A DNA stretch of 64,000 bases, taken from NCBI RefSeq assembly GCF_019443425.1, contig NZ_CP080382.1:992001-1056000 (forward strand), written 5' to 3'. The DNA comes from Arthrobacter sp. PAMC25284 (GTDB taxonomy: Bacteria > Actinomycetota > Actinomycetes > Actinomycetales > Micrococcaceae). Shown here in pieces: positions 49,763-60,475 of the stretch (position 1 is its first letter; every line of letters starts with the position of its first letter). A model generated the notes under the pieces. That model made no database searches. It was not told the origin of the DNA and worked only from the letters and a program-made list of their open reading frames with translations. Made by a program: the position numbers and the translations under genes.

Positions 49763-50974
49763 TTATTTGAGGAAGTCAGGAACGTCCAGGTCGTCCGAGT
49801 GGCGGCCGGAGAGGTCCGGCTCCACAACGGCGGGCAGGTCGACGTCAAATCCGGCGTCGGCGGGAACGGCGGACGGGCGCTGCTGGCCCCAGCCGCCGTA
49901 GCTCGACGCACCTACCGTGGCGTGGACCGGCTGTACCTGCGCCGACGCCGGAGCCTGGGCGGGCGCCGCCGTGGCCGGCCGCTGGGGCGCGGCGGGCAGG
50001 GACTGGTCCATGGAGGGCGAGGTGGCTTTGACATCGTCGAAGCCCGCGGCGATGACCGTGACGCGTGCTTCGTCGCCGAGGGCGTCGTCGATCACTGCAC
50101 CGAAGATGATGTTGGCTTCGGGGTGGGCAACTTCCTGGACGAGCCGGGCCGCTTCGTTGATCTCGAAGAGGCCGAGGTCCGAGCCGCCCTGGATCGACAG
50201 CAGGACGCCGTGGGCGCCGTCAATGGATGCTTCCAGGAGCGGGGAAGCGATGGCGAGTTCGGCGGCCTTGACGGCGCGGTCTTCACCGCGGGCCGATCCG
50301 ATGCCCATCAGCGCGGATCCTGCGCCCTGCATGACGGACTTGACGTCAGCGAAGTCAAGGTTGATCAGGCCCGGGGTGGTGATCAGATCGGTGATGCCCT
50401 GGACACCGGACAACAGGACCTGGTCAGCCGACCGGAACGCGTCAAGCACCGAGACGTTGCGGTCACTGATGGACAGCAGCCGGTCGTTGGGGATGACAAT
50501 GAGGGTATCGACCTCGTCGCGCAGGGCATCGATGCCGGCTTCGGCGGAACCGGCGCGCCGGCGGCCTTCGAAGGTGAAGGGACGGGTGACAACGCCGATG
50601 GTCAGCGCACCGAGTGAACGGGCGATCCGGGCCACGACGGGCGCTCCGCCGGTTCCGGTGCCGCCGCCTTCTCCGGCGGTGACGAAGACCATGTCTGCGC
50701 CGCGGATGACCTCTTCGATTTCATCAGCGTGGTCCTCTGCAGCCTGGCGGCCGACATCAGGATTCGCACCGGCTCCCAGACCGCGCGTCAGTTCCCGTCC
50801 GACGTCGAGTTTGACGTCGGCGTCGCTCATCAGCAACGCCTGGGCATCGGTGTTGATGGCGATGAACTCGACGCCACGGAGCCCGACCTCGATCATTCGG
50901 TTGACTGCGTTCACGCCGCCGCCGCCGATGCCGACGACCTTGATGACGGCCAAGTAGTTCTGCGGAGCTGCCAC
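49763..50974 (-). CDS. ftsZ: Cell division GTPase FtsZ
   Basis: Tubulin-like GTPase forming the division ring. 403 residues: [18 protein letters not shown], the tubulin signature [23 protein letters not shown], and GFDDVKA closing the folded core at about 315. A Pro/Ala linker leads to the conserved tail [10 protein letters not shown] that binds SepF and partners. It starts at GTG 50974 with AAGGGA upstream. A 13-bp hairpin stands in its leader. Confidence 0.97.
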   Translation of the reverse strand: MAAPQNYLAVIKVVGIGGGGVNAVNRMIEVGLRGVEFIAINTDAQALLMSDADVKLDVGRELTRGLGAGANPDVGRQAAEDHADEIEEVIRGADMVFVTAGEGGGTGTGGAPVVARIARSLGALTIGVVTRPFTFEGRRRAGSAEAGIDALRDEVDTLIVIPNDRLLSISDRNVSVLDAFRSADQVLLSGVQGITDLITTPGLINLDFADVKSVMQGAGSALMGIGSARGEDRAVKAAELAIASPLLEASIDGAHGVLLSIQGGSDLGLFEINEAARLVQEVAHPEANIIFGAVIDDALGDEARVTVIAAGFDDVKATSPSMDQSLPAAPQRPATAAPAQAPASAQVQPVHATVGASSYGGWGQQRPSAVPADAGFDVDLPAVVEPDLSGRHSDDLDVPDFLK

Positions 50975-51035
50975 GTTACGTGTCCCTTGTTCGTGTCCTA
51001 TTGCGAAAAACTGATGGAGTCGGGCTTGAAACCCA

Positions 51036-51066
51036 AACTCTAACCTTCGACTTGAAGGTTAGAGTT
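51036..51066 (-). promoter_or_regulatory. AT-rich perfect hairpin in the ftsZ upstream region
   Basis: AACTCTAACCTTC (51036-51048) and its exact inverse GAAGGTTAGAGTT (51054-51066), loop of five. It is 62-92 bases before the ftsZ start, and just upstream (51069-51074, minus strand) is TTGACA. The stem is much more AT-rich than its surroundings. An operator or an mRNA leader element is possible. Confidence 0.6.
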
Positions 51067-51247
51067 ATGTCAAGTAACTCATGTGCTTGACGGTATTTCG
51101 TCTGGCGGGGACATTCAATAACCGGAGCCGCGTGTCGCGGTAATACCGGAGAAATCCCCGCTTTCCCCGCCGAATCCTGCCCGGCCGGCGGCAGACGCTC
51201 GTTCCGCGGTGTCCGCCGGGGCGGACCGCGGTTCGGCTGATCCGATG

Positions 51248-52231
51248 CTACCGGGTCACGGGGCGCCGTGGCACACTGACATCGTAAACCTGGACCGGGT
51301 TCTTCGGATCAGCCGGCACCGTCAGGAGCGCTGCGAGGACCCGGGCTTTGAGTTCCTTCTCCCCCGCGTTACCCCACACGATTTTCTGTCCGTCAGCAAG
51401 TTTAAGCTCGACGGCGTCAACTGACGCGGCCGAGGCATCCGAGAGTTTCGCGAGCACATCCGCCGGCAGCGCCCCCAGCACCGCGGTGATGGCGCTGAAG
51501 AGCTCGCTGTCGATGGGAGCGCCTGCGGCTTCACCGCCACTGTCGATCACCGGCAACGCGACGGCGGCCGGGTCGGCGGTGGTACTGAGCTGTACGCCTT
51601 CGACGTCCACCAGCTGGTAATTCCCGCCCTGTTTGACCAGTGCTACCGGAGATCGTTCGGTAATGCGGACCTGCAGCGTCGAGGGCGGGCGAGCCTGCGT
51701 ATCGACGTCCTTGATGGCCACGAGGGGCTTCAACAGGGCAGCAACATCGGCGTCACTGATTTGCGGCAAGGGTTTGCCCTGCAGCGGCGCAAGCGCGGTC
51801 TGGATCTGTTCCGCGCCCAACAGTTTGTTCCCCTCCACAGAGATGGTCCGCAGGGCGAGCCACGGCGAAAAGACGGCGGCGGCAACGATCGAGGCCGTCA
51901 GCACCGTGATGACGCCGACGACGGACAGGACGACGCGTCTGCGGCGTTTTGCCTTCGGTTCCGGAAACGACAGCACGTTGTCGCGGGCGATGTCCGGCGG
52001 AGTCTTCCCAACGCTGTCCCCGACACTCTTGCGGACGCTGTCCGGGAGGGGATCGTGCCGTGTGCCCGACCGGCTATTGCGGCCGGGCGTGCCCGGATCA
52101 CGGCTGGCTCCAGGTTCCACCGGGTGGTCCGCCGCCGACTTGGACGCCGAGATCGTCGCGGGCTCGTCCCCGCCGGCGGGCGGGGCAGGCCTCTGGGCCG
52201 CCCTGTAGGTCGGGCGGCGCGTGCTAGCCAC
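51248..52231 (-). CDS. ftsQ: Cell division protein FtsQ
   Basis: Single-pass divisome protein, 327 residues: a long basic, disordered cytoplasmic N-terminus, a membrane helix (VVLSVVGVITVLTASIVAAAVF), the POTRA domain starting LRTISVEGNKLLGAEQI, and the beta domain with ITERSPVALVKQGGNYQLVDVEGV. GTG 52231 ([13 protein letters not shown]) has AAGGAG upstream and overlaps the murC stop by eight bases; the longer frame to 52261 lies within murC. Confidence 0.92.
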   Translation of the reverse strand: MASTRRPTYRAAQRPAPPAGGDEPATISASKSAADHPVEPGASRDPGTPGRNSRSGTRHDPLPDSVRKSVGDSVGKTPPDIARDNVLSFPEPKAKRRRRVVLSVVGVITVLTASIVAAAVFSPWLALRTISVEGNKLLGAEQIQTALAPLQGKPLPQISDADVAALLKPLVAIKDVDTQARPPSTLQVRITERSPVALVKQGGNYQLVDVEGVQLSTTADPAAVALPVIDSGGEAAGAPIDSELFSAITAVLGALPADVLAKLSDASAASVDAVELKLADGQKIVWGNAGEKELKARVLAALLTVPADPKNPVQVYDVSVPRRPVTR

Positions 52232-53624
52232 CGGACGTCTCCTTGGACAGGGCCTGGACAATCATGGGCCCGTACGCCGTGACGTCACCGGCGCCGGCGG
52301 TCAGTACGATATCCCCCGGCGCCGCGACGGCCAGGACTGCCTGGATGGCTTCGGCGTCGGGGCCGGTAAGCCTGCCGCCGCTGCCGAGGTGCTCGGCGAT
52401 CAGCCCGCTGGTGACCCCGGGGATGGGGTCCTCGCGGGCCGGATAGATATCCAGAACCAGCGCCGTGTCGGCTGCATTCAGGGCCTCGGCGAATTCACGG
52501 GCGAATTCACGGGTCCGGGAGAACAGATGCGGCTGGAAAAGTACATGAACCCGGTGCCCGCCGGCGACCGCCCGGGCCGCGGACAGCGCGGCCCGGACTT
52601 CGGTGGGGTGATGGGCGTAGTCGTCGTACACCCGGACGCCACGACCGCTGCCTTTGAACTCGAAGCGGCGGGAGGCCCCGCCGAAGTCGGCCAGGGCAGC
52701 GGCCGCGGCGCCGGGCTGGACGCCGAGTTCGAGTGCGACTGCGAAGGCCGCGGCGGCGTTGAGCGCGTTGTGCCGGCCCGGGACCTGAAGGTCAACGGGG
52801 AACTTGCCTGCCGGCGTCGAAATCGAGACTTTCCCGGGTCCGTCGTCCTGGAGCCTGACCTGGACGTCGCCGGAGGTGCCGTAGAGGACCACCCGCGTGT
52901 TGCCGCGCGCCAGCGTCCGGTCGGCCAGTGCCCGGGCGCCCTCATCATCAGCGCACGCAATAAGTACGCCGTCGGCGGGCAGCAACTCCGTGAAGCGGTC
53001 AAAGGAGGCGTAGACCGCCTCGGCGGTGCCGTAGTAGTCAAGGTGGTCCGGTTCGACGTTCGTCACGACGGCAATCTGCGGGCGGTAGTTCAGGAAGGAG
53101 CCATCCGACTCATCCGCTTCGGCGACAAAGATCCCGGAAGTGCCGTTTGCCGCGTTGACGCCGAGCGCCGGGACGTTGGCGCCGATTGCGAAGGACGGGT
53201 CCAGCCCGGCACCCTGCAGCAATACGGTGACCATCGACGTCGTCGTGGACTTGCCGTGCGTCCCCGCGACCGTGACCGCCGTGTCATCCGCCATGGTCGC
53301 TGCCAGCCCCTCGGAGCGGTGCAGCACGGGCAGTCCGGCGGCCCGGGCGGCCGCCAGTTCCGGATTGTCAGTGCGGATTGCCGAGCCGGCCACGACCGTC
53401 TGGGCATCCCCCAGGTTTCCGGAGTCGTAGCCCACGGCAATCCTGGCGCCCGCAGCCGCCAGATCCGCCATGACCGGCAGGTCTTTGGCGTCCGAACCGC
53501 TCACAGGGACACCCCGCGCCACCATGATGCGGGCGACGGCGGACATGCCCACCCCGCCGATGCCAATGAAATGCACACGACCGAGGGATTCAAGGGTTCG
53601 GGTGCCGTTGTTGTTGGTGGTCAT
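52224..53624 (-). CDS. murC: UDP-N-acetylmuramate--L-alanine ligase
   Basis: Adds the first residue (L-Ala) of the peptidoglycan stem peptide. 466 residues: [20 protein letters not shown] loop [23 protein letters not shown], and [10 protein letters not shown]. It overlaps murG (ATGA) upstream and ftsQ downstream, so it is part of a tightly coupled operon. Confidence 0.96.
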   Translation of the reverse strand: MTTNNNGTRTLESLGRVHFIGIGGVGMSAVARIMVARGVPVSGSDAKDLPVMADLAAAGARIAVGYDSGNLGDAQTVVAGSAIRTDNPELAAARAAGLPVLHRSEGLAATMADDTAVTVAGTHGKSTTTSMVTVLLQGAGLDPSFAIGANVPALGVNAANGTSGIFVAEADESDGSFLNYRPQIAVVTNVEPDHLDYYGTAEAVYASFDRFTELLPADGVLIACADDEGARALADRTLARGNTRVVLYGTSGDVQVRLQDDGPGKVSISTPAGKFPVDLQVPGRHNALNAAAAFAVALELGVQPGAAAAALADFGGASRRFEFKGSGRGVRVYDDYAHHPTEVRAALSAARAVAGGHRVHVLFQPHLFSRTREFAREFAEALNAADTALVLDIYPAREDPIPGVTSGLIAEHLGSGGRLTGPDAEAIQAVLAVAAPGDIVLTAGAGDVTAYGPMIVQALSKETSGG

Positions 53625-54739
53625 CGATTTACCGCTTCCTGCTGAGCCACGTCAAGGACCAGTTCGGCCATCCGCTGGTCCGCGTTCCTGATTCCGAGCC
53701 CCTCGGCGTTGGCAGCCATCCGGGCCAGCCGGTCCCTGTCCAGGAGCAGCGGAATGATGTTCTCCCGGACCCATTCAGGGGTGAAGCCGCCGTCGTCCAC
53801 GATCAGTGCGCCTCCGGCCTCGACCAGCCCGGCGGCGTTGAGGGCCTGTTCGCCGTTGCCGATCGGGAGGGGGACGAAAACGGCCGGTACTCCGACGGCA
53901 GCTGCTTCGCACACCGTCGCTGCGCCGGCACGGGCGACCAGCAGGTCCGCGGCGGCATAGACGGACTCCATGCCGTCCACGTACTCAACCTGCCGGTAGC
54001 CCGGGGCGGCCAGCGGCTGGCCGCTGGGATCATGCACGGTCTTATCGCGGCCGGTGATGTGCAGGGTCTGGACGCCGGCGGCCGTGAGGGCATCAACGGT
54101 CGCTGCGAGGGTCTTGTTGATGCTCTGGGCCCCCGAGGAACCGCCCGTGACGATCAGGACAGGTCCCAGCGGGTCAAGTCCGAGGGCGGTCCGTGCCGCG
54201 GCCTGGGCCGCGCTGCGCTGCAGACCTGAAATTTCAGGACGCATCGGCATCCCGACGTGGCGTGCTCCGCGCAGCCGCGTCCCGGCGAACGCGACAGCCA
54301 CGCTGGCACCCAGAAGGGCCCCGACGCGGTTAGCCAGCCCCGGCCGGGTGTTGGCCTCATGGACCACGATCGGGATCCTGCGGCGCCGGGCGGCGAGGTA
54401 CATCGGTGTGCACACGTATCCTCCGACACCAACCAGCACGTTGGCCCCGGCACTGTCCAGGACCGCACCGGCCTGCCGTACGGCACCGGCCAGCCGGCCA
54501 GGGAGCCGCAGCAGATCCAGGGTCGGCCGGCGCGGAAACGGGACACGGCTGATGGTGGCGAGCTCCAGCCCGGCCGCCGGCACGAGCCGGGTCTCCATCC
54601 CGGCGGGGGTCCCCACGGCCAGCAGCCGGATTCCGGGACGGGCCAGACGGAGGGCGCCGGCGATGGCCAGCAACGGGCTGATGTGCCCGGCGGTTCCTCC
54701 GCCGGCAAGGACTACGGACAACGGCGACTCGGTATTCAT
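53621..54739 (-). CDS. murG: UDP-GlcNAc:lipid I N-acetylglucosaminyltransferase
   Basis: Converts lipid I to lipid II at the inner face of the membrane. 372 residues of GT-B fold: [47 protein letters not shown], and [23 protein letters not shown]. The minus-strand stop overlaps the murC start by four bases. It follows ftsW after six bases. Confidence 0.96.
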   Translation of the reverse strand: MNTESPLSVVLAGGGTAGHISPLLAIAGALRLARPGIRLLAVGTPAGMETRLVPAAGLELATISRVPFPRRPTLDLLRLPGRLAGAVRQAGAVLDSAGANVLVGVGGYVCTPMYLAARRRRIPIVVHEANTRPGLANRVGALLGASVAVAFAGTRLRGARHVGMPMRPEISGLQRSAAQAAARTALGLDPLGPVLIVTGGSSGAQSINKTLAATVDALTAAGVQTLHITGRDKTVHDPSGQPLAAPGYRQVEYVDGMESVYAAADLLVARAGAATVCEAAAVGVPAVFVPLPIGNGEQALNAAGLVEAGGALIVDDGGFTPEWVRENIIPLLLDRDRLARMAANAEGLGIRNADQRMAELVLDVAQQEAVNR

Positions 54740-54745
54740 AACGGG

Positions 54746-56269
54746 CTAGGTACGCTTTCGTGCGGAACTGGACGATGCAGGGCTCTTGGAGACACGGGCA
54801 CCGGACGGGGAGCGGGCCGGGGCGGAGTTGCTCGCTCTGGCCGGCGTCGGCGCTGTCGTCGACTGTGTGGCTGCCGTCTTGCCGGAACGCGGCGTGGGCG
54901 GCCGCTGCTTTGTGGCAGCCGCCGGAACCGCTGCGCCTGCCTTCGGGCGCCCGCTGCGCGCCGCGAAGCGCCGTGGGAGCTTGATGCCGAAAAGGCGCCT
55001 GTGCTGCATGCCGGGCGCCATCTGTGCACGCGCCAGGGATAAGACGACGCCGATCGCGCACAGCGACATCAGCAGCGCAGAGCCGCCGTAGGAGATAAAC
55101 GGCAGCGGGATGCCGACCACGGGCGCCAGCCCGGTGACAACAGCCATGTTGACCGTGGCCTGACCCAGCAGCCAGACCATGATTGTGCCGGCCAGTACCC
55201 GGTGGAACATGTCTTTCTGGGCGACAACCACGCGGTAGATCGCCGTGCCGAGGATAGCGAAGAGCACCAGGACGACGAAGGTGCCGACGAGCCCGAGTTC
55301 TTCGCCAATGATGGCGAAGATGAAGTCGTTGTGCGCCTCCGGGATCCAACTGTACTTCTGCCGGCTCTGGCCGAGTCCGACGCCGAACCAGCCGCCGGAA
55401 GCAAGGCCGTACAGGCCGTTGGTGGATTGGTAGTTCACATCCGAGCCGTCGGCACAGGTCTGTCCCGTCCACGACAGGATGCGGCAGACACGGTTGGGAC
55501 TAGTGATCGCGAGGATGCCGGCGCAAATGGCCAGCCCCACGCCGGAAATCAGGAACACATACAGCCGGACCCCGGCGAAGAACAGCGCCGCAGCGGTGAT
55601 GATCATCACGATCATCGCGGTGCCGAGGTCGTTACCGGCCAGGATAAGTCCGATGATCACGACGGCCCCCGGAGCAACCGGGATCAGTGCGTGCTTGGAC
55701 TGGCCCAGAAGATTGGACTTGCGGTGCAGCACCGTGGCCATCCACAGTGCCAGGGCCAGTTTGGAGGCCTCGGACGGCTGAAAAGTGAACGGCCCGATGT
55801 CGATCCAGTTCTGGTTTCCGAGCGCGCTGCGCCCGACCAGGAGCACGAGCATCAACAGGATGACCGCCGCTCCGTAGGCCGGCCAGGCAAACCGTTTGAG
55901 CCACACTACGTTGACCCGGGTCAGCACCATCATGGCGACCAGCCCGATGCAGGCGAACATGCCCTGTTTCAGGGCGGCCGAGTAGGGCGACTCGCCGGCG
56001 GCGATGGCTTCCACGCTGGATGCCGACAGCACCATCATGATGCCGATCGCCGTCAGGGCCAGGGTGGAACCGAGGATCAGATAATAGGTCGAGCCGTTGC
56101 TGGACTTCCCTGTTCCCTCCAGCGCCGCCCAAAACGAGCGGTACGAGCGGCGCACAACTGCTGCCGGCCGGTTATCACGGGCTGCACCCGGCTTGCCCGC
56201 GGGATTGCCCCGGCCCGCTCCGGCGGTGCCGGACCTGGCCGTCGTCGTGCGTGTGGGCGTGCTGACCAC
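54746..56269 (-). CDS. ftsW: Septal peptidoglycan glycosyltransferase FtsW
   Basis: SEDS-family polymerase of lipid II at the septum. 507 residues with about ten membrane segments, GPFTFQPSEASKLALALWMA, the catalytic-loop region, and the conserved FISYGGSALLM. A cytoplasmic C-terminal tail of about 95 residues is rich in Pro/Ala/Ser/Arg. It starts at GTG 56269 with GAGGAG upstream, three bases after the murD stop. Confidence 0.95.
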   Translation of the reverse strand: MVSTPTRTTTARSGTAGAGRGNPAGKPGAARDNRPAAVVRRSYRSFWAALEGTGKSSNGSTYYLILGSTLALTAIGIMMVLSASSVEAIAAGESPYSAALKQGMFACIGLVAMMVLTRVNVVWLKRFAWPAYGAAVILLMLVLLVGRSALGNQNWIDIGPFTFQPSEASKLALALWMATVLHRKSNLLGQSKHALIPVAPGAVVIIGLILAGNDLGTAMIVMIITAAALFFAGVRLYVFLISGVGLAICAGILAITSPNRVCRILSWTGQTCADGSDVNYQSTNGLYGLASGGWFGVGLGQSRQKYSWIPEAHNDFIFAIIGEELGLVGTFVVLVLFAILGTAIYRVVVAQKDMFHRVLAGTIMVWLLGQATVNMAVVTGLAPVVGIPLPFISYGGSALLMSLCAIGVVLSLARAQMAPGMQHRRLFGIKLPRRFAARSGRPKAGAAVPAAATKQRPPTPRSGKTAATQSTTAPTPARASNSAPARSPSGARVSKSPASSSSARKRT

Positions 56270-56271
56270 TG

Positions 56272-57858
56272 TTACTCCTCGCTGGTCTGAGCCTGCCCTT
56301 CCTCGAGCCCGCGGACGGCTTCGATGAAGGCATCACCACGATGAGCGTAGGAAGAGAACTGGTCCATGGAAGCAGCCGCCGGGGCCAGCAGCACCGTGTC
56401 CCCGGAAACGGCCAGCTGCGCCGCCGCGGCGACGGCCTGGGCCATCACAGCCCCGCCGGAAACCGGCGATGGCGCTGCGTCGGCGTCGGCCGTTCCGGCA
56501 GTCTGCACCGTCCCAGTGTCGCCCGTTGCCGAACCGATTACCGGGACATCCGGTGCGTGTCGCTGCAGCGCTGCCCGAAGGCCACTGGAGTCCGCACCGA
56601 TCAGGACAACGGCCTTGAGCCGGTCCGTGTGTTCCCGGACCAGTTCGTCGTAGTTCACTCCCTTGGACAGCCCGCCGGCGATCCAGACGACGTTGTGGAA
56701 GGCGGACAACGACGCGGCGGCGGCGTGTGGATTGGTCGCTTTGGAGTCGTTGACCCAGAGGACACCGTTGCGACGGGCGACGGGCTGGATGCGGTGGTCT
56801 CCAGGCAGGTAGTTCTGCAGGCCCAAACGAACGGCGGACGGCGGGACGCCGTACGCGCGGACCAGGCCTGCGGCGGCGAGGGCGTTGGCAACAGTGTGCC
56901 GTGGCGCGCCGGCCCCAAAGTCGGACATGGCTGCCAGTTCGGCGGCGCTGTCCTTGCGCTCGGGGATAAACGCGCGGTCCACGAGGAGGCCTTCGACGAC
57001 GCCGAGCATGCTGACGGCAGGAGTCAGTGTGGTAAATCCGACGGCCCGGCAGCCCTCGACAACGTCGGCGTCCTCGACCATGCGTTCGGTTTCGATTTGC
57101 TCCGCGTTGAAGATGCAGGCCGTCCGGGTGTTGGCGTACACCTTGGCCTTGTCTGCCAGGTAGGAGGCATACGAGCCGTGCCAGTCCACATGGTCTTCGG
57201 CGACATTGAGGCACACGCTGGCGACGGGCGAGACGGAATGGCTCCAGTGCAGCTGGAAGCTCGAGAGCTCCACGGCCAGGACGTCGTAGTCAACCGGGTC
57301 GCGCAGGGCATCCAGGATCGGGGTCCCCACATTGCCGACGGCGATGGCTTTGAGCCCGGCGGCCTGCAGCATCGATTCGGTCATGCCCACTGTGGTGGTC
57401 TTGCCGTTGGTGCCTGTGATGGTGAGCCAGTCAGCCGTCTTCCGGCCTTTCCGTTCGCGCACCCGCCAGGCGAGTTCGACGTCGCCCCACACCGGGATAT
57501 GCGCCCGGACGGCGGCAGCCAACAGCGACTGGTCCGGCCTCCAGCCCGGCGAAGTGACGATCAGGTCCGGCTTCTGTCCGTCGACCTTGGGGATCGTCTC
57601 CACAGCATTTCCGCCCAGCAGGACATCGGCCGCACCGACAATCCTTAGCGTGTCAGCCTGTGCCTGCGCCTTCGGGCTGGTGGCGGCGTCCACCACCACC
57701 ACCCTCGCGCCGAGTTCGATGAGGGTGTCTGCGGCGGCGAAGCCGGAAACACCGATGCCGGTCACGACCACGCGCAGCCCGGCCCAGTCCGCGTCCCAGG
57801 TCTGCAGGTCGTGGAGCCGGGGAGAGGTTGTCAGCGGCTCGGGGATCGTTCCGGTCAC
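56272..57858 (-). CDS. murD: UDP-N-acetylmuramoyl-L-alanine--D-glutamate ligase
   Basis: Adds D-Glu to the stem peptide. 528 residues: N-terminal Rossmann region [20 protein letters not shown] loop [28 protein letters not shown], and [16 protein letters not shown] 57858 overlaps the mraY stop (GTGA); the same frame is open far upstream inside mraY, but that stretch is a shadow. There is a low-complexity insert near the C-terminus ([17 protein letters not shown]). Confidence 0.95.
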   Translation of the reverse strand: MTGTIPEPLTTSPRLHDLQTWDADWAGLRVVVTGIGVSGFAAADTLIELGARVVVVDAATSPKAQAQADTLRIVGAADVLLGGNAVETIPKVDGQKPDLIVTSPGWRPDQSLLAAAVRAHIPVWGDVELAWRVRERKGRKTADWLTITGTNGKTTTVGMTESMLQAAGLKAIAVGNVGTPILDALRDPVDYDVLAVELSSFQLHWSHSVSPVASVCLNVAEDHVDWHGSYASYLADKAKVYANTRTACIFNAEQIETERMVEDADVVEGCRAVGFTTLTPAVSMLGVVEGLLVDRAFIPERKDSAAELAAMSDFGAGAPRHTVANALAAAGLVRAYGVPPSAVRLGLQNYLPGDHRIQPVARRNGVLWVNDSKATNPHAAAASLSAFHNVVWIAGGLSKGVNYDELVREHTDRLKAVVLIGADSSGLRAALQRHAPDVPVIGSATGDTGTVQTAGTADADAAPSPVSGGAVMAQAVAAAAQLAVSGDTVLLAPAAASMDQFSSYAHRGDAFIEAVRGLEEGQAQTSEE

Positions 57859-58961
57859 AGGAGGACCACCCATTCTGCGTAGAAAATTCCAAGGCCCGCA
57901 GCGACGGACAGTCCGCCCAGGATCCAGAACCGCACAACAACGGTGACTTCGGCCCAGCCCTTGAGCTCGAAATGGTGCTGCAGCGGCGCCATCTTGAAGA
58001 ACCGCTTGCCCTTTGTGATCTTGAAGTAGCCCACCTGGATGATGACGGACAGGGTGATGAGGACAAACAACCCGCCGATGAAGGCCAGCAGTAGTTCGGT
58101 CCGGGAGAGGATGGCGAACCCGGCGACGGCACCGCCGATGGCCAGTGAGCCGGTATCCCCCATAAAGATCTTGGCCGGTGAGGTGTTCCACCAGAGGAAG
58201 CCAACCAGCGCGGCGCTCAGGATCGCGGCCAGCAGGGCCAGGTCCAGGGGGTCGCGGACCACATAGCAGCCGCCGGTCTGGCGGGGCGAACCGCAGGCCT
58301 GGTTGTTCTGCCAGATGCCCATAACCGTGTAGGCGCCGAAGACCATCACCGATGCCCCGGCGGCTAGACCGTCGAGACCGTCGGTGAGGTTGACCCCGTT
58401 GGTGGCCGCGGTGACAATCAGGTTGGACCACAGGACGAAGAGGATGGCGCCGACCACGGTGCCGCCGAAGGCCAGGTCCAGCCACGGTATGTCGCGGACC
58501 AGGGATATTTGGGTTGACGCGGGGGTCACACCGTCGGCGTTGGGGAAATTCAGGGCCAGGACGGCGAAGATAATGCCGACGGCAGCCTGCAGGATGAGTT
58601 TGGCCTTGGCGTCGAGTCCGAGGCTGCGCTGCTTGGAAATCTTGATGAAGTCGTCAAGGAACCCGACCAGGCCCATGCCGACCATCAGGAAGAGCAACAG
58701 CATCGCCGACACTGTCGGTCCCGGAGACTTCGGGTTCATCAGCCACATGATCAGATGCGTGAGTCCGTAGCTGGCGAGGACCGCCAGAACCACAACGGTG
58801 CCGCCCATGGTGGGGGTGCCGCGCTTGGTGTGATGCGACGTCGGGCCGTCGTCCCGGATGAATTGCCCGTAGCTCTTCCGGACCAGGAGCCGGATGAACA
58901 GCGGGGTGCCCACAAAGGCGAAGAGCAGGGCCATGCCTGCGCCCATCAGCAGTGCAATCAC
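57855..58961 (-). CDS. mraY: Phospho-N-acetylmuramoyl-pentapeptide transferase
   Basis: Moves the MurNAc-pentapeptide onto undecaprenyl phosphate to make lipid I. 368 residues with about ten membrane segments; [28 protein letters not shown] (catalytic Asp pair), [12 protein letters not shown] and [11 protein letters not shown] are conserved. It overlaps murF upstream by four bases and murD downstream. Confidence 0.96.
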   Translation of the reverse strand: MIALLMGAGMALLFAFVGTPLFIRLLVRKSYGQFIRDDGPTSHHTKRGTPTMGGTVVVLAVLASYGLTHLIMWLMNPKSPGPTVSAMLLLFLMVGMGLVGFLDDFIKISKQRSLGLDAKAKLILQAAVGIIFAVLALNFPNADGVTPASTQISLVRDIPWLDLAFGGTVVGAILFVLWSNLIVTAATNGVNLTDGLDGLAAGASVMVFGAYTVMGIWQNNQACGSPRQTGGCYVVRDPLDLALLAAILSAALVGFLWWNTSPAKIFMGDTGSLAIGGAVAGFAILSRTELLLAFIGGLFVLITLSVIIQVGYFKITKGKRFFKMAPLQHHFELKGWAEVTVVVRFWILGGLSVAAGLGIFYAEWVVLL

Positions 58962-60469
58962 AGCGGCGCACTCCCTTCAGTGGCGGTTTCGGCATTCGTT
59001 GGGGGGATGTGTGGGGGTAATGCTATCCGATCACCCAGATGTCGCAGCCCGATGCCATTGGAAGACTTAAAGAGGACCAGATCGCCCGGCCGGAGTTCGG
59101 CCTGGAGGAACCCATAGGCCTCCTCGGCAGTCTCGGCGAAGGCGCATTCGTCCCCCCACGATCCTTCCTGGACGGCGGAAACGTACAGCGAGCGTGCCTC
59201 CCGCCCGACAACGAGCAGGCGGGAGATGTTAAGCCGTACCACTTGGGTTCCGACGGCGGTGTGCTCGGCAATGGAGTCCGGGCCAAGTTCCAGCATGGCG
59301 CCCAGGACCGCCCACGTGCGGCGTCCGCGTCCGAGGTCGGCGAGGGTGCGCAGGGCTGCCCGCATGGATTCTGGGTTGGCGTTGTAGGCGTCGTTAATGA
59401 CGGTGACCCCGTCGGCCCGCTCGGTGCGCTCCATTCGCCACCGGCTTGCGGCGGTCTGCGCGTTGAGCGAGTCGGCGATCTGTGCGCCGGGGATGCCGGC
59501 CGCGTGGGCCGCCGCTGCAGCAGCCAGGAGATTGCCGGTGTGGTGCACACCGATCAGCCCGCTCACGATGTGGCGGCCGGTGGTTTCTCCCGGCAGAATG
59601 AGGTCGAATTCGGGGTGTCCGGCGGCGGTCAGTTCGACATTCCCGGCTTGGACCCGGGCCGGTTGGACGCCGCTAACCGGCTGGGCGGTGTACCCGAGGA
59701 TCTGTGCCGCAGTCCGGGGGGCCATGGCCGCGACCCTGGCGTCGTCGAGGTTCAACACGGCGGTGCCGCCGCTCTGGAGCGCCTCGACGAGTTCGCCCTT
59801 GGCAGCGGCGATATTGTCGATCCCGCCGAATTCGCCGGCGTGGGCTGAGCCGACGAAGAGGACCACGCCAATATCCGGACGGACCATATCTGCGAGGTAG
59901 CGGATATGGCCGATCCCGGTGGCGCCCATCTCAATCACGAGGTAGCGGGTGTCATAGCCGGCCTTGAACACGGTCAGTGGGACGCCGATTTCGCCATTGT
60001 AGGAGCCCTGCGGGGCAACCGTTGTGCCGTCGGTAGCGCCATCGGCGTCCGTCCGGGCAGAGAGAATGCCGGCCAGCAGGTCCTTTGTTGTGGTCTTTCC
60101 AGCCGAGCCGGTGATTCCGATGACGGTCAGTGCCGCACCGTCAGCGGCACGGCGGGCCCGGATCCGCCGGACGGATTCCGCCGCCAGCGCTCCCATGGCC
60201 AGGACCGAGTCCTTGACGATAACGGCGGGATAGTTCACTCCGGCGGTGCCGGCGACCTCGCGTTCCACGAGGGCCAGGACGGCGCCGCGGTCGAATGCGG
60301 CCGCGACGAAGTCGTGGCCGTCGGCCTTCTCCCCCGGTTTTGCCACGTAAAGGGAACCCGCCGTTGCCTCGCGGGAGTCGGTCACGACGGAACCAGGGGT
60401 GATCCCGGGTTCCGCTGCGAGCCTGCCATCGGTTATGTCGGCGATTTCCGCCGCTGTAAGTGCAATCAT
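58958..60469 (-). CDS. murF: UDP-N-acetylmuramoyl-tripeptide--D-alanyl-D-alanine ligase
   Basis: Adds D-Ala-D-Ala to complete the pentapeptide. 503 residues: SRPGSLYVA-like [22 protein letters not shown] loop [25 protein letters not shown], and [17 protein letters not shown]. Starts six bases after the murE stop; stop overlaps mraY. Confidence 0.96.
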   Translation of the reverse strand: MIALTAAEIADITDGRLAAEPGITPGSVVTDSREATAGSLYVAKPGEKADGHDFVAAAFDRGAVLALVEREVAGTAGVNYPAVIVKDSVLAMGALAAESVRRIRARRAADGAALTVIGITGSAGKTTTKDLLAGILSARTDADGATDGTTVAPQGSYNGEIGVPLTVFKAGYDTRYLVIEMGATGIGHIRYLADMVRPDIGVVLFVGSAHAGEFGGIDNIAAAKGELVEALQSGGTAVLNLDDARVAAMAPRTAAQILGYTAQPVSGVQPARVQAGNVELTAAGHPEFDLILPGETTGRHIVSGLIGVHHTGNLLAAAAAAHAAGIPGAQIADSLNAQTAASRWRMERTERADGVTVINDAYNANPESMRAALRTLADLGRGRRTWAVLGAMLELGPDSIAEHTAVGTQVVRLNISRLLVVGREARSLYVSAVQEGSWGDECAFAETAEEAYGFLQAELRPGDLVLFKSSNGIGLRHLGDRIALPPHIPPTNAETATEGSAPL

Positions 60470-60475
60470 CTCGGT

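Noticed and set aside
57859..58485. Upstream extension of the murD frame into mraY
   Set aside because: The extension is Arg/Gly-rich noise in the wrong frame of mraY; murD begins at GTG 57858, coupled to the mraY stop.
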